From an uncultured Collinsella sp. (GTDB lineage: Bacteria; Actinomycetota; Coriobacteriia; Coriobacteriales; Coriobacteriaceae), in the NCBI GenBank assembly GCA_958407085.1, contig CATYHY010000029.1:1-13633 (forward strand): a stretch of 13,633 nucleotides of DNA. Direction: 5' to 3'. Below are positions 6,172 to 13,551 of this stretch, piece by piece. Position 1 is the stretch's first letter. Every line of letters starts with the position of its first letter. Below the pieces are notes generated by a model, which did not search any database, had not been told where the DNA came from, and worked only from the letters and a program-made list of their open reading frames with translations. The position numbers and the translations under genes are program-made.

Positions 6172-7188
6172 TTATAGCGAGTCTCTCTGGATCAGCTGCA
6201 TGTGCATCACGGAGGTGGTAGGCTCGGCACCCTTGATCATGTCGAGCGCAATGTTGGCGGCCATGTGGCCTTCTTCGCGCAGGGGCTGGCGGACGGTCGT
6301 GAGCGCGGGGACGCAGCGCGTCGCAATCTCGTGATCGTCGAAGCCGACGACAGAAACGTCCGCAGGAACGGATAGGCCTGCCTCGTTGAGTGCGGTGATG
6401 ACGCCAGCCGCGATACGGTCCGATCCGCAGAGCACGCCATCGAAAGCAATCTTGCGCGCGAGAATCAGGTGCATGGCCTGATAGCCGTCTCCGCTGTTCC
6501 AGCCGGTATAGATAACGTTTGCGTCTGGGAGGTCTTCGCCCAAGACGGCGCGGTAGCCGCGCAGGCGGTCGACAACAGCGGGGTTGTCTTGCGGTCCCAA
6601 CACGGCGACGATATCTTTGCGGCCGCGCCCCTTCATGGCGAGTGCCGCAAAGCGTCCGCCCTCTTCGTCGTCAGAGTAGACCGTCGAGAACACATCGCGA
6701 TAGGGGTGGCCCTCGAGCTGGCCGCACAACACGGTGGGTACGCCCAGCTCGCGCAGCACCTCGAGCAGCTCGCTGCCTTTGTAGGGAGAGACGTCGATCA
6801 CGGCGTCGAACGAGCGGCGCTCAAAGTGCTCGCGTGCGCGGTTGCGCTCATGCGTAGAAGACGTCTGCAAGATAACGGGCAGATAGGACGACTCCGACAG
6901 TTCCTCGGTAATGCCGCTCAAAAACTCGCTATAGGTGGGGTCGCTGAAGAGTTCACTCAGAGGCTCGGTCACGAGCACGGCGATGATTTCCGTGCGCCCG
7001 ACAGCGAGCGCTCGGCCACGAGCGTTGGGGACAAAATTGACTTCCTTGGCCGCCGCGCGGACGCGCTTTTTGGTTTCCTCGCTAATGCGGGGCGAATCGT
7101 TGAGGGCGCGCGATGCCGTGGAGCGCGACACGCCGGCAGCTGCGGCAACCTCGGCAAGCGTAGGTGCGGTGCGAACTGGTTGTGTCAT
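6172..7188 (-). CDS. LacI/GalR family repressor of the ebg locus
   Basis: A 338-residue LacI-family repressor. The helix-turn-helix covers about residues 10-30 (TLAEVAAAAGVSRSTASRALN) and is followed by a hinge helix with the conserved minor-groove leucine (RGRALAVGR). A periplasmic-binding-protein-like sugar domain follows (IIAVLVTEPLSELFSDP; C-terminal DVSVVGFDDHEIATRCVPALTTVRQP). The ATG at 7188 has AGGAGA upstream. It is divergent from ebgA-ebgC. Three identical palindromes with the central CpG typical of LacI-family operators lie in the shared intergenic region, so it most likely represses ebgAC and responds to a galactoside. The inducer is not known. Functionally it corresponds to EbgR of E. 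coli. Confidence 0.9.
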   Translation of the reverse strand: MTQPVRTAPTLAEVAAAAGVSRSTASRALNDSPRISEETKKRVRAAAKEVNFVPNARGRALAVGRTEIIAVLVTEPLSELFSDPTYSEFLSGITEELSESSYLPVILQTSSTHERNRAREHFERRSFDAVIDVSPYKGSELLEVLRELGVPTVLCGQLEGHPYRDVFSTVYSDDEEGGRFAALAMKGRGRKDIVAVLGPQDNPAVVDRLRGYRAVLGEDLPDANVIYTGWNSGDGYQAMHLILARKIAFDGVLCGSDRIAAGVITALNEAGLSVPADVSVVGFDDHEIATRCVPALTTVRQPLREEGHMAANIALDMIKGAEPTTSVMHMQLIQRDSL

Positions 7189-7431
7189 GGCGTCTCCTGG
7201 AAAATGCGGTCGATGTTGTCACTGATACGGGCTAGTGCGGATACAGCTTACTATAGTGCGCCTGAACAGCGTTCATGATATCCGGTGACCGGTGTCGTTT
7301 TGCAACCAAGCCGAAATCGAATACGTCTCGTGTGGGTGAGATATCAGCGGGCGTGGAGGTTGCCTACGAGCTTAAGAACGATGTCTTGTGCTGAGTTTCG
7401 ATACTCAGGGTGACATAAGTGTTGCGATTGT
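7189..7431. other. Upstream half of the repressor-ebgA intergenic region
   Basis: No gene was seen. The stretch must hold the promoter of the minus-strand repressor gene, but no convincing -35/-10 pair was found; TATAGT near 7251-7256 on the minus strand is the best -10-like hexamer. Two small palindromes are visible: CCGGTGACCGG at 7282-7292, with a core like the ebg operators, and CTGAGT/ACTCAG at 7391-7408 with loop TTCGAT. A TGCAACC operator half-site lies at 7301-7307. Confidence 0.4.
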
Positions 7432-7445
7432 ACAACCGGTTGCAC
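7432..7445. promoter_or_regulatory. LacI-type operator O1
   Basis: ACAACCGGTTGCAC, with a perfect 10-bp palindromic core CAACCGGTTG and a central CpG, is the first of three identical copies upstream of ebgA. It is the distal site, 45 bp upstream of O2, and may allow DNA looping between sites. Confidence 0.88.
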
Positions 7446-7476
7446 CGTTAACCCGGCCAAATCGACCGTTCAGCGG

Positions 7477-7490
7477 ACAACCGGTTGCAC
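7477..7490. promoter_or_regulatory. LacI-type operator O2
   Basis: This second identical copy of ACAACCGGTTGCAC overlaps the presumed -35 region (TTGCAC, 7485-7490) of the ebg promoter. Bound repressor would block RNA polymerase. Confidence 0.9.
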
Positions 7491-7514
7491 AGTATTTTGC
7501 ATCGCCCGTAAGAT
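7485..7514 (+). promoter_or_regulatory. Probable ebgAC promoter
   Basis: TAAGAT (7509-7514) matches TATAAT at four of six positions. TTGCAC (7485-7490) is a weak -35 match with 18-nt spacing. Transcription would start near 7521, inside operator O3. The hexamers are weak, so the assignment rests mainly on the placement between two operators. Confidence 0.45.
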
Positions 7515-7518
7515 AAGG

Positions 7519-7532
7519 ACAACCGGTTGCAC
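7519..7532. promoter_or_regulatory. LacI-type operator O3
   Basis: This third identical copy of ACAACCGGTTGCAC starts 42 bp after O2, near four helical turns, and covers the expected transcription start. It lies 32 nt upstream of the ebgA start codon. Confidence 0.9.
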
Positions 7533-7564
7533 AAGAATCACTACGATGATGAAGGAGCATCACC

Positions 7565-10500
7565 ATGGACGCCATTAACGATTGGGAAAACCAAGCGCTC
7601 ACCCACAGGAACCGCCTGGCACCCCATGCGTACTTTATGGGTTACGAGACCGCCGATCTCGCTGCAACGTACAGCCGCGAGCTGTCGCGCGGGTTTGTCC
7701 AGCTGTCCGGCTCGTGGCAGTTCCGCCTCTTTGAGGGCCCCGCTGCCGTCTCCAACGAGGAACTCTCCACGTACAAGCCCGAGTGGGATCACGTGGAGGT
7801 TCCGCACCTGTGGCAGGTGGACGGCTATGGCAACCTTGCCTACACCGACGAGGGTTTCCCGTTCCCGGTTGATCAGCCGTTCGTTCCCTCCGACGACCCC
7901 ACGGGCGTCTACCAGCGCATCGTCAACCTTCCCGCCGTTCCTGCCGGCGCTCGCGAGATCATTCGCTTCGACGGCATCGAGAGCTATGGCGAGCTGTACG
8001 TCAACGGTCAGTATATCGGCATGACCAAGGGTTCGCGCCTGTCTGCCGAGTTCGACGTGACCGACGCGCTCGTCGAGGGCGACAACCTGTTTGCGGTCAA
8101 GGTCCTGCAGTACAGCGATGGCAGCTACATCGAGGATCAGGACATGTGGTGGGCCTCGGGCATCTTCCGCGATGTGTACCTTATGCAGCGTCCCGCCGCG
8201 CACCTGGTCGACTTTAGGTTCCGCACGCACCGCGAGGGCGATGCCGCTCTGATCACGCTCGATACGGTTGCCGAGGGCGCTTCCCGCGTTGTGTTTACGC
8301 TCAGCGATGGCGAGAACGTGGTGGCTACGGGTGAGTGCGTCGACAGCCATGCCGAGTGCAGCGTGACCGATGCCCACTTCTGGAATCCCGAGGACCCCTT
8401 CCTCTACGATCTTACGTTTGAGGTCTACGACGACGACAAGGTGAGCGAGTACGTCCCGCATCGCCAGGGTCTTGCCGAGGTGACGGTCGAGGGCAATCAT
8501 ATCTACCTCAACGGCACTTACTTTAAAATGCATGGCGTCAACCGCCACGATCACGACGATCACAAGGGCCGCGCCGTGGGCCTCGATCGCATGCGCCGCG
8601 ACCTGGAGCTCATGAAGCAGCACAACATCAACGCAGTGCGCACCTCTCACTATGCCAATGACCCGCGCTTCTACGAGCTGTGTGATGAGTATGGCATCAT
8701 GCTGGTCGCCGAGACCGATATGGAGAGCCACGGCTTCGAGAATATCGGCAACATCGCCCTGGTTACCGACGACCCGGCATGGGAGCCGGCCTACGTCGAC
8801 CGTATTGAGCGCCTGGTGATGCAGGAGCGCAACCACGCGTGCATCATCATGTGGTCGCTGGGCAACGAGAGCGGCTATGGCTGCAACATCCGCGCGATGT
8901 ACGCCAAGGCTCACGAGCTCGATGGTCGTCCGGTCCACTACGAGGAGGACCGCAACGCCGATACCGTCGACGTCATTTCCACGATGTACTCCCGTGTGTC
9001 GCAGATGAACGACTTTGGTGAGCATCCGTTCCCCAAGCCGCGCATCAACTGCGAGTACGGTCACTCCATGGGCAACGGCCCCGGAGGCCTGTCCGAGTAT
9101 CAGGAGGTCTTCGATCGCTGGGATTGCATCCAAGGCCAGTTTATCTGGGAATGGTGCGACCACGGTCTGGCTGCTGTGACCGAGGACGGCATTGCCTACG
9201 ATATGTATGGCGGCGACAACGGCGATTACCCCAACAACAGCAACTTCTGCATCGATGGCATGGTGTTCCCCTGGCAGCAGCCGAGCCCGGGCCTTACCGA
9301 GTACGGCCAGGTCATCTGCCCGGTTCGCATGGCTTATGACGCCGAGGCGGGCGAGCTGACTGTCACCAACAAGCGCTGGTTTACCACCCTCGAGGATGTT
9401 TGCCTGTCGGCGGAGACCCTGGTGGACGGCGACGTGGTCTGCCGCAAGACGCTCATGCCCGGTGCGGTTGCCCCCGGTGAGTCCGTCCAGCTTCCGCTGG
9501 TGATTCACGAGGCCGCGGTAGGCGAGACCCTGCTGACTGTGCGCGCCTACACCATGGCCGCTCACGTCTGGTGCGAGCCGATGTTCCAACTGGGCGCAAA
9601 CCAGTTTGCCATCGCAAACCATCCGGCGCCGGCCATTGCGGCTCCCACTCGTCCTGAGCTTACGGTCGAGGAGACCGAGCAGGAGATTCGCATTCACTCC
9701 CTCAACGGCGAGCTGACCTTCAGCAAGGTAAACGGCACCGTGAGCGAGTGGAAGGCATCCGGCCGTGACGTCATGGCCTCTGGTCCCCAGGTTGGTTTTT
9801 GGCATCCGCTCGTCGACAACCACGCCCAGGAGTACGACTCCCTGTGGAAGGACAACTTCATTGATGTAATGCAGACGTCCACCCGCAAGGTTTTTTGGAA
9901 GCAGGACGGCAATGCGGTCGTCGTTACCGTGAGCCAACGTATTGCTCCTCCCGTCCGCGCGTTCGGCATGCGCGTCGAGCTTGTCTACACCGTGCTTCCG
10001 AGCGGTCGCGTCGACCTCAAGGTTTCCGGCGAGCCCTACGGCGACTATTCGGACATTATCCCGCGCATCGGCATCTCCTTTGAGGTTCCCGGTTGCGATC
10101 GTGCCGTCGAGTGGTATGGCCACGGCCCGGGCGAGAACTATCCGGACTCGCTGCGTGCCAACCCGGTCGGTCATTACCGCACTACGGTCGACGACATGTT
10201 CACGCCCTACGTTATGCCTCAGGACTGTGCCAACCGCGAGGGTACCCGCTGGGTTGCCCTGCGCTCTAGCCACGGTGATGGCGTGCTGGTGACTCGTCCG
10301 GCCGACGCCGCTTCCAACCCGTTCTCGTTCTCGGCATGGCCCTATAGCTGCGAGGCTATTGATAATGCCAAGCACGTCTACGACCTTGTTCCGGGCGACA
10401 CGGTCACGGTTAACATCAACGACCAGCTGCTCGGCCTTGGCTCGAACTCTTGGGGTTCCGAGGTGCTCGATTCCTATCGCACCCGTTTTGAGAGCTTCAG

Positions 10501-10573
10501 CTTTGAGGTGTCCCTGCGACCGCTGACGTCTGCCGATTTGGCTCAGGCGCTGGCACCCATTAAGGAGGCATAA
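7565..10573 (+). CDS. ebgA: Beta-galactosidase large subunit, EbgA type (GH2)
   Basis: A 1002-residue glycoside hydrolase family 2 enzyme that hydrolyses beta-galactosides such as lactose; no signal peptide is seen, so it should be cytoplasmic. The N terminus (ENQALTHRNRLAPHAYFMGY) and many later blocks resemble E. coli EbgA closely. The domains are a jelly-roll sugar-binding domain, an Ig-like domain, a TIM barrel (about 310-610), a second Ig-like domain and the C-terminal beta-gal small-chain fold with WYGHGPGENYPDS. The catalytic acid/base is Glu435 in WSLGNESGYG and the nucleophile Glu497 in CEYGHSMGN. The start has AAGGAG 8 nt upstream. It forms an operon with ebgC, 3 nt downstream, and is controlled by the upstream operators. 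No sugar transporter is present nearby. Confidence 0.95.
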   Translation: MDAINDWENQALTHRNRLAPHAYFMGYETADLAATYSRELSRGFVQLSGSWQFRLFEGPAAVSNEELSTYKPEWDHVEVPHLWQVDGYGNLAYTDEGFPFPVDQPFVPSDDPTGVYQRIVNLPAVPAGAREIIRFDGIESYGELYVNGQYIGMTKGSRLSAEFDVTDALVEGDNLFAVKVLQYSDGSYIEDQDMWWASGIFRDVYLMQRPAAHLVDFRFRTHREGDAALITLDTVAEGASRVVFTLSDGENVVATGECVDSHAECSVTDAHFWNPEDPFLYDLTFEVYDDDKVSEYVPHRQGLAEVTVEGNHIYLNGTYFKMHGVNRHDHDDHKGRAVGLDRMRRDLELMKQHNINAVRTSHYANDPRFYELCDEYGIMLVAETDMESHGFENIGNIALVTDDPAWEPAYVDRIERLVMQERNHACIIMWSLGNESGYGCNIRAMYAKAHELDGRPVHYEEDRNADTVDVISTMYSRVSQMNDFGEHPFPKPRINCEYGHSMGNGPGGLSEYQEVFDRWDCIQGQFIWEWCDHGLAAVTEDGIAYDMYGGDNGDYPNNSNFCIDGMVFPWQQPSPGLTEYGQVICPVRMAYDAEAGELTVTNKRWFTTLEDVCLSAETLVDGDVVCRKTLMPGAVAPGESVQLPLVIHEAAVGETLLTVRAYTMAAHVWCEPMFQLGANQFAIANHPAPAIAAPTRPELTVEETEQEIRIHSLNGELTFSKVNGTVSEWKASGRDVMASGPQVGFWHPLVDNHAQEYDSLWKDNFIDVMQTSTRKVFWKQDGNAVVVTVSQRIAPPVRAFGMRVELVYTVLPSGRVDLKVSGEPYGDYSDIIPRIGISFEVPGCDRAVEWYGHGPGENYPDSLRANPVGHYRTTVDDMFTPYVMPQDCANREGTRWVALRSSHGDGVLVTRPADAASNPFSFSAWPYSCEAIDNAKHVYDLVPGDTVTVNINDQLLGLGSNSWGSEVLDSYRTRFESFSFEVSLRPLTSADLAQALAPIKEA

Positions 10574-10576
10574 GCC

Positions 10577-11032
10577 ATGCATGTCTTTAACTCGCGCGCC
10601 GATTTCGACGCTCAGATGAAGTCCGTCAAGAAGTGGATGCGTACCGGCCAGGCGCTCGACGGCGTTTCTGAACTGCAGCACGATGTGGCGTACTCCATCG
10701 GCGACTCGCTGGTGTACTGGTGGGTCTATGCCCGCGAGGCCGCAACCGCCGACCTGGTCGGTCACCGTCGCTACCATGCCGTGCTCGCTCCGCTCGACGG
10801 CGACCTGACCGTCGAGGTTGCCCCCAAGGCAGGCCTCACCTGCACCCGCGCTTACAGCGATATCGATGATCGCGAGCGCTTTGAGGGGGCGGGGGAGACC
10901 GTGACGATTCCCGCCGGCGGCGTTGCCGTCGTCGAAATTGACGAGGCCTACCGTGTCGTGGCCGATGCCGCGGATCCCCGCGTCGTGGTACTGCACGTGA
11001 CGGTCGAAGGTTATTCCTTCCCCAACAAGTAG
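10577..11032 (+). CDS. ebgC: Beta-galactosidase small subunit, EbgC type
   Basis: A 151-residue cupin-like protein of the YhcH/YjgK/YiaL family, closely resembling E. coli EbgC (149 aa): VAYSIGDSLVYWW, LVGHRRYHAVL, ERFEGAGETVTIPAGGVAVVEIDEAYR and a C-terminal EGYSFPNK. In E. coli the small subunit binds EbgA in a 4+4 complex and is needed for full activity. The pair is kept here with a 3-nt gap, and the Shine-Dalgarno AAGGAGG is embedded in the end of ebgA, which favours coupled, equimolar translation. The function by itself is structural or metal-binding in this family; the subunit role is inferred from the neighbour and the similarity. Confidence 0.93.
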   Translation: MHVFNSRADFDAQMKSVKKWMRTGQALDGVSELQHDVAYSIGDSLVYWWVYAREAATADLVGHRRYHAVLAPLDGDLTVEVAPKAGLTCTRAYSDIDDRERFEGAGETVTIPAGGVAVVEIDEAYRVVADAADPRVVVLHVTVEGYSFPNK

Positions 11033-11065
11033 TATTCGTCCGCCTGGACGTTTGCTTCGCGCCGT

Positions 11066-11109
11066 TAAGGGGGATGGCTTTGTTGACTCCCTTTTCCCCA
11101 TTCCCCTTA
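11066..11109 (+). terminator. Hairpin after ebgC, possible terminator without U-tract
   Basis: The 12-bp stem of 11066-11077 (TAAGGGGGATGG) with 11098-11109 (CCATTCCCCTTA) contains one G-U pair. No T-run follows the stem, so intrinsic termination would be weak. It could instead protect the 3' end of the ebgAC message. Confidence 0.5.
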
Positions 11110-11118
11110 GCAGGTGCG

Positions 11119-11149
11119 CCGTCCGTGTTTGCACTTGCAGCTCGGACGG
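11119..11149 (+). promoter_or_regulatory. Second hairpin between ebgC and the permease gene
   Basis: CCGTCCG (11119-11125) pairs with CGGACGG (11143-11149) and is followed by GTTTAG. The short U-tract makes it a weak terminator or a leader structure for the permease gene 36 nt downstream. Confidence 0.45.
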
Positions 11150-11185
11150 GTTTAGATGACATTTAATAGATGATTGGGAGGGCTT

Positions 11186-12649
11186 ATGAGCTCTGAAAAA
11201 CGAGGAACGATTGGTTCGTTCGCTCTGCTGGGCATGACGGTCGCCGCCGTGTTCGGTATCAAGAACATCATCAACAACAACGCGGCCATCGGCTTAGCAG
11301 CTGCGCCGTCGTTCTTCTTCGCCACGCTTTTGTACTTTGTCCCCTATACCCTGGTTACCGCCGAGTTCGTCGGCCTTAACAAGGACTCCGAGTCGGGCGT
11401 GTACGCATGGGTTAAGACCTCGATGGGTGGTCGCTGGGCGTTCCTGACGGCATTTAGCTACTGGTTCGTTAACCTGTTCTTCTTTGCGTCCGTCCTGCCC
11501 AACGTCATCATCTACGCGAGCTACGTGTTCTTTGGTGCCAACGCCGAGCTTTCGCAGCTGTGGATCACCATTATCGAGATCGTTGTCTTTGCTATCGCCA
11601 CGTGGGTTTCGACCAAGGGCGCTAAGTGGATCGGCTCCATTTCCTCCTTCGGTTCGACCGCGGCTCTCGGCCTGACCGCCGTGTTCATCCTGCTGTCCCT
11701 GGCTGCTGCCTTTGGCGGCGTTGAGTTCGCTACGGCTCCTACTCCCGCTAACATGGCTCCCGACATGAGCAACTTCGCAACTGCGTGGGGCTTCTTCGGT
11801 ACGCTTGCCTGGATCATCCAGGGCGTTGGCGGCGCTGAGTCTGTCGGCGTGTTCCTTAACGACCTTAAGGGTGGCGTCAAGGCCTTCGTGCGCACCGTCG
11901 TTATCGCCGGTCTGACCATCGGCCTTCTGTATGCAGGCGCTTCGCTGCTGGTTAACCTGTTCATCCCCGAGGGCGGCGTTGCCATCTCCACCGGTATCTT
12001 CGACGTATTCGGCGCTGTCCTTGCCCACTTTGGCATTCCCATGGAAGTGTCTACGCGCGCCATCGGCTTGATCCTTCTCGCCGCCACGCTGGGCTCCCTC
12101 ATGATGTGGACCTCTGCTCCCATCAAGGTTTTCTTCACCGAGATCCCCAAGGGTGTCTTTGGTAGCAAGATCGTCGAGCTCAACGAGCACGGCATTCCCG
12201 CCCGCGCTGCCTGGCTGCAGTTCGCCATCGTCGTCCCCATCCTGATCATCCCGGCCCTGGGCTCCGGTAACCTCGACGACCTGCTCATGATCGTCACCAA
12301 CATGACGGCTGCCACCGCTCTGCTCCCGCCGCTGCTGATCCTGCTTGCCTACTTTATGTTGCGCAAGAACTTCGACGCTGCTCCCCGTGGCTTCCGCATG
12401 GGTTCGCGCACCTTTGGCCTGGTCATTGCTGCATTCCTGCTTGTGGTCTTCTGCTTCGTGCTTATCTGCGGCACCATTCCGCTCGATCAGCCGCTGTGGC
12501 TGACGCTGGTCTACAACGTCGGCGGCGTGGTTGTCTTCCTGGGCCTTGCCGTGATGTGGTACAACCGCTACATCAACCGCCTGCGCGAAACCGATCCCGA
12601 GGCTGCTGAGAACGAGCTTCGCCCCTCCGTCCTCGACATGATGGAGTAG
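11186..12649 (+). CDS. APC-superfamily amino-acid permease
   Basis: A 487-residue integral membrane protein with about 12 hydrophobic segments. The N terminus, TIGSFALLGMTVAAVFGIKNI, is the discontinuous first helix of APC transporters. SESGVYAWVKTSMGGRWAF is the conserved stretch after helix 2, and WIIQGVGGAESVGVFLNDLKGG corresponds to helix 6, which lines the substrate site. The overall pattern is nearest to the glutamate:GABA antiporter/YjeM-like branch, but the substrate cannot be read from sequence. The ATG at 11186 is chosen over an in-frame TTG at 11174 because GGGAGGG lies just upstream of it. It is separated from ebgC by 153 nt with two hairpins, so it is probably its own unit; a sugar-uptake role for the ebg enzyme is unlikely. 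A strong terminator follows. Confidence 0.88.
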   Translation: MSSEKRGTIGSFALLGMTVAAVFGIKNIINNNAAIGLAAAPSFFFATLLYFVPYTLVTAEFVGLNKDSESGVYAWVKTSMGGRWAFLTAFSYWFVNLFFFASVLPNVIIYASYVFFGANAELSQLWITIIEIVVFAIATWVSTKGAKWIGSISSFGSTAALGLTAVFILLSLAAAFGGVEFATAPTPANMAPDMSNFATAWGFFGTLAWIIQGVGGAESVGVFLNDLKGGVKAFVRTVVIAGLTIGLLYAGASLLVNLFIPEGGVAISTGIFDVFGAVLAHFGIPMEVSTRAIGLILLAATLGSLMMWTSAPIKVFFTEIPKGVFGSKIVELNEHGIPARAAWLQFAIVVPILIIPALGSGNLDDLLMIVTNMTAATALLPPLLILLAYFMLRKNFDAAPRGFRMGSRTFGLVIAAFLLVVFCFVLICGTIPLDQPLWLTLVYNVGGVVVFLGLAVMWYNRYINRLRETDPEAAENELRPSVLDMME

Positions 12650-12696
12650 CGGCTAGGATTAATCTACGGCTGTGGAATAAATCGATTCCCTTTCCT

Positions 12697-12726
12697 AAGG
12701 AGGGGCCTTACGAGGCCCCTCCTTTT
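12697..12726 (+). terminator. Intrinsic terminator of the permease gene
   Basis: The 12-bp perfect stem AAGGAGGGGCCT (12697-12708) with AGGCCCCTCCTT (12713-12724), closed by a TACG tetraloop, runs into TTTT. Confidence 0.95.
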
Positions 12727-12746
12727 GTGTTTTGGAGCATGGTTTT

Positions 12747-12982
12747 GGACCCTGTGGGCAAAAAATGCCAAATATGAGTACTGTTGCAAAAGAGGTGTCA
12801 TATTTTTCGGCCTGTTCTGAGCGAAAATGGGCTCAAAATCAATTTATCTAACCCCCTATAGACGCGATTCGATGGCTTCCAAAACATTAAAATCGGCCAA
12901 ATCGGCCAATTTGCTCTCAATTCTGCTGCTACTAAATTTGTGACAGTACTCATATTTGCCACTTTTTGTCCACGGGGTGTCC
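12747..12982. mobile_element. MITE-like element with long terminal inverted repeats
   Basis: This gene-free element of about 236 bp is bounded by imperfect inverted repeats of about 44-45 nt (12747-12790 and 12938-12982). Both begin GGAC, contain GTGG-CAAAAA and share the identical 16-nt core CAAATATGAGTACTGT (12769-12784, and its complement at 12943-12958). The inside is A/T-rich compared with the neighbours and has no credible reading frame; it contains a direct repeat, AATCGGCCA, near 12891-12908. No target-site duplication is obvious. It lies between the permease terminator and the HPr promoter region. It may be a non-autonomous transposable element or another repeated palindromic unit. 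Confidence 0.65.
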
Positions 12983-13010
12983 GAAAGGGTCCTCGACAAG
13001 CATCTAACGC

Positions 13011-13016
13011 TACAAT
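13011..13016 (+). promoter_or_regulatory. Candidate -10 box for the HPr gene
   Basis: TACAAT differs from TATAAT at one position. It lies 28 nt beyond the right end of the MITE-like element and would give a leader of about 48 nt before the HPr start. No good -35 hexamer is present at 16-18 nt. Confidence 0.4.
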
Positions 13017-13070
13017 AACTACCACATGGCTGGGTTTGCCAGCCGAATGTACGATGTCGTGGGAGGGGAC

Positions 13071-13319
13071 ATGGTCGAGTTTACAAAGACGATTAAAGAT
13101 CCGTTGGGATTACATGCCCGCCCGGTTGCGCTGCTCTATGACATCATTGCCAAGCATCGTTGCGACGTGTCAGTCAGTATCGGCGATCGCCACACGAATG
13201 GCCGCGATGTCATGGGACTCATGGCTCTCTACGGCGAGTGCGGCGAGGACATCATCTTCCGCGTTTCGGGCGTAGACGAGGCTTCCTGCGTTACGTCGAT
13301 CAGAAATCTCTCACTCTAA
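13071..13319 (+). CDS. HPr family phosphocarrier protein with Asp at position 46
   Basis: An 82-residue HPr-fold protein of the phosphotransferase system, which takes phosphate from Enzyme I and passes it to EIIA domains. The active site DPLGLHARPV places the phosphorylated histidine at His15, followed by Arg17. The position of the regulatory serine of Firmicutes (Ser46 in KSIMGVMSL) is Asp46 here (GRDVMGLMAL), so it cannot be phosphorylated by HPr kinase at this site and may mimic the phosphorylated state. The ATG at 13071 is chosen because GGGAGGGG precedes it and residue numbering then fits HPr; an in-frame ATG at 13026 has no ribosome site. It stands alone, without ptsI, and is followed by two hairpins. 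It may be the general HPr or a specialised paralogue. Confidence 0.9.
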   Translation: MVEFTKTIKDPLGLHARPVALLYDIIAKHRCDVSVSIGDRHTNGRDVMGLMALYGECGEDIIFRVSGVDEASCVTSIRNLSL

Positions 13320-13328
13320 CCTCAACAA

Positions 13329-13358
13329 TGTGACAAAGGGGCAGTCCCCTCTGTTGCA
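13329..13358. repeat. Palindrome with GGGG-CAGT-CCCC core
   Basis: TGTGACAAAGGGG (13329-13341) and CCCCTCTGTTGCA (13346-13358) pair around the loop CAGT with one mismatch and two G-U pairs. It lies just after the HPr stop and before the main terminator, and has no U-tract of its own. It looks like a member of an intergenic repeat family, which cannot be confirmed from one copy. Confidence 0.5.
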
Positions 13359-13372
13359 TCAATTGGTATGGC

Positions 13373-13413
13373 AAGGCGCCGCAAAGAGACAGTCTTTGCG
13401 GCGCCTTTGTTTC
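13373..13413 (+). terminator. Intrinsic terminator of the HPr gene
   Basis: The 15-bp perfect stem of 13373-13387 (AAGGCGCCGCAAAGA) with 13393-13407, with loop GACAG, is followed by TGTTTC. It is a strong stem with a slightly interrupted U-tract. Confidence 0.88.
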
Positions 13414-13455
13414 GTATAGGAAACTTTTTCGAAATCTGAATGGGGACCCTTTCCA

Positions 13456-13509
13456 AAAAGTTAACCACGTGTTAGTTTACTAAAGCGAACATAGGCGTGG
13501 TTAACTTTT
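13456..13509. promoter_or_regulatory. Inverted repeat and nested palindrome upstream of feoA
   Basis: AAAAGTTAACCACG (13456-13469) and CGTGGTTAACTTTT (13496-13509) are perfect 14-bp inverted arms with 26 nt between them. Inside lies TTAGTTTACTAA (13472-13483), a palindrome of TTAGT/ACTAA with a 2-nt centre. The location, 43 nt before the feoA start, fits a regulator binding region; a DtxR-type iron regulator is plausible for a ferrous-iron uptake gene but is inference, because the inner site lacks the full DtxR consensus. Confidence 0.5.
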
Positions 13510-13551
13510 ACCGCGTCGATGTTGAGGACGAACTGACGTTAGGAGCCACTC

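Noticed and set aside
7541..11134. Open frame of 1197 codons on the minus strand across ebgA and ebgC
   Set aside because: It is an antisense shadow of two well-supported genes; it has no domain, no ribosome site and crosses the operon boundary. The length is striking but explained by codon bias.
11294..12190. Open frames of 298 and 264 codons antisense to the permease
   Set aside because: They are polar, repetitive products with no domain that overlap a clear membrane-protein gene.
12798..13025. Short minus-strand frame of 75 codons within the MITE-like element
   Set aside because: It covers the right inverted repeat, has no ribosome site and no recognisable domain; it is chance coding in a repeat.
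13026..13070. Upstream ATG extending HPr by 15 residues
   Set aside because: There is no Shine-Dalgarno before 13026, the candidate -10 box would leave almost no leader, and the extension displaces His15 from its normal position.
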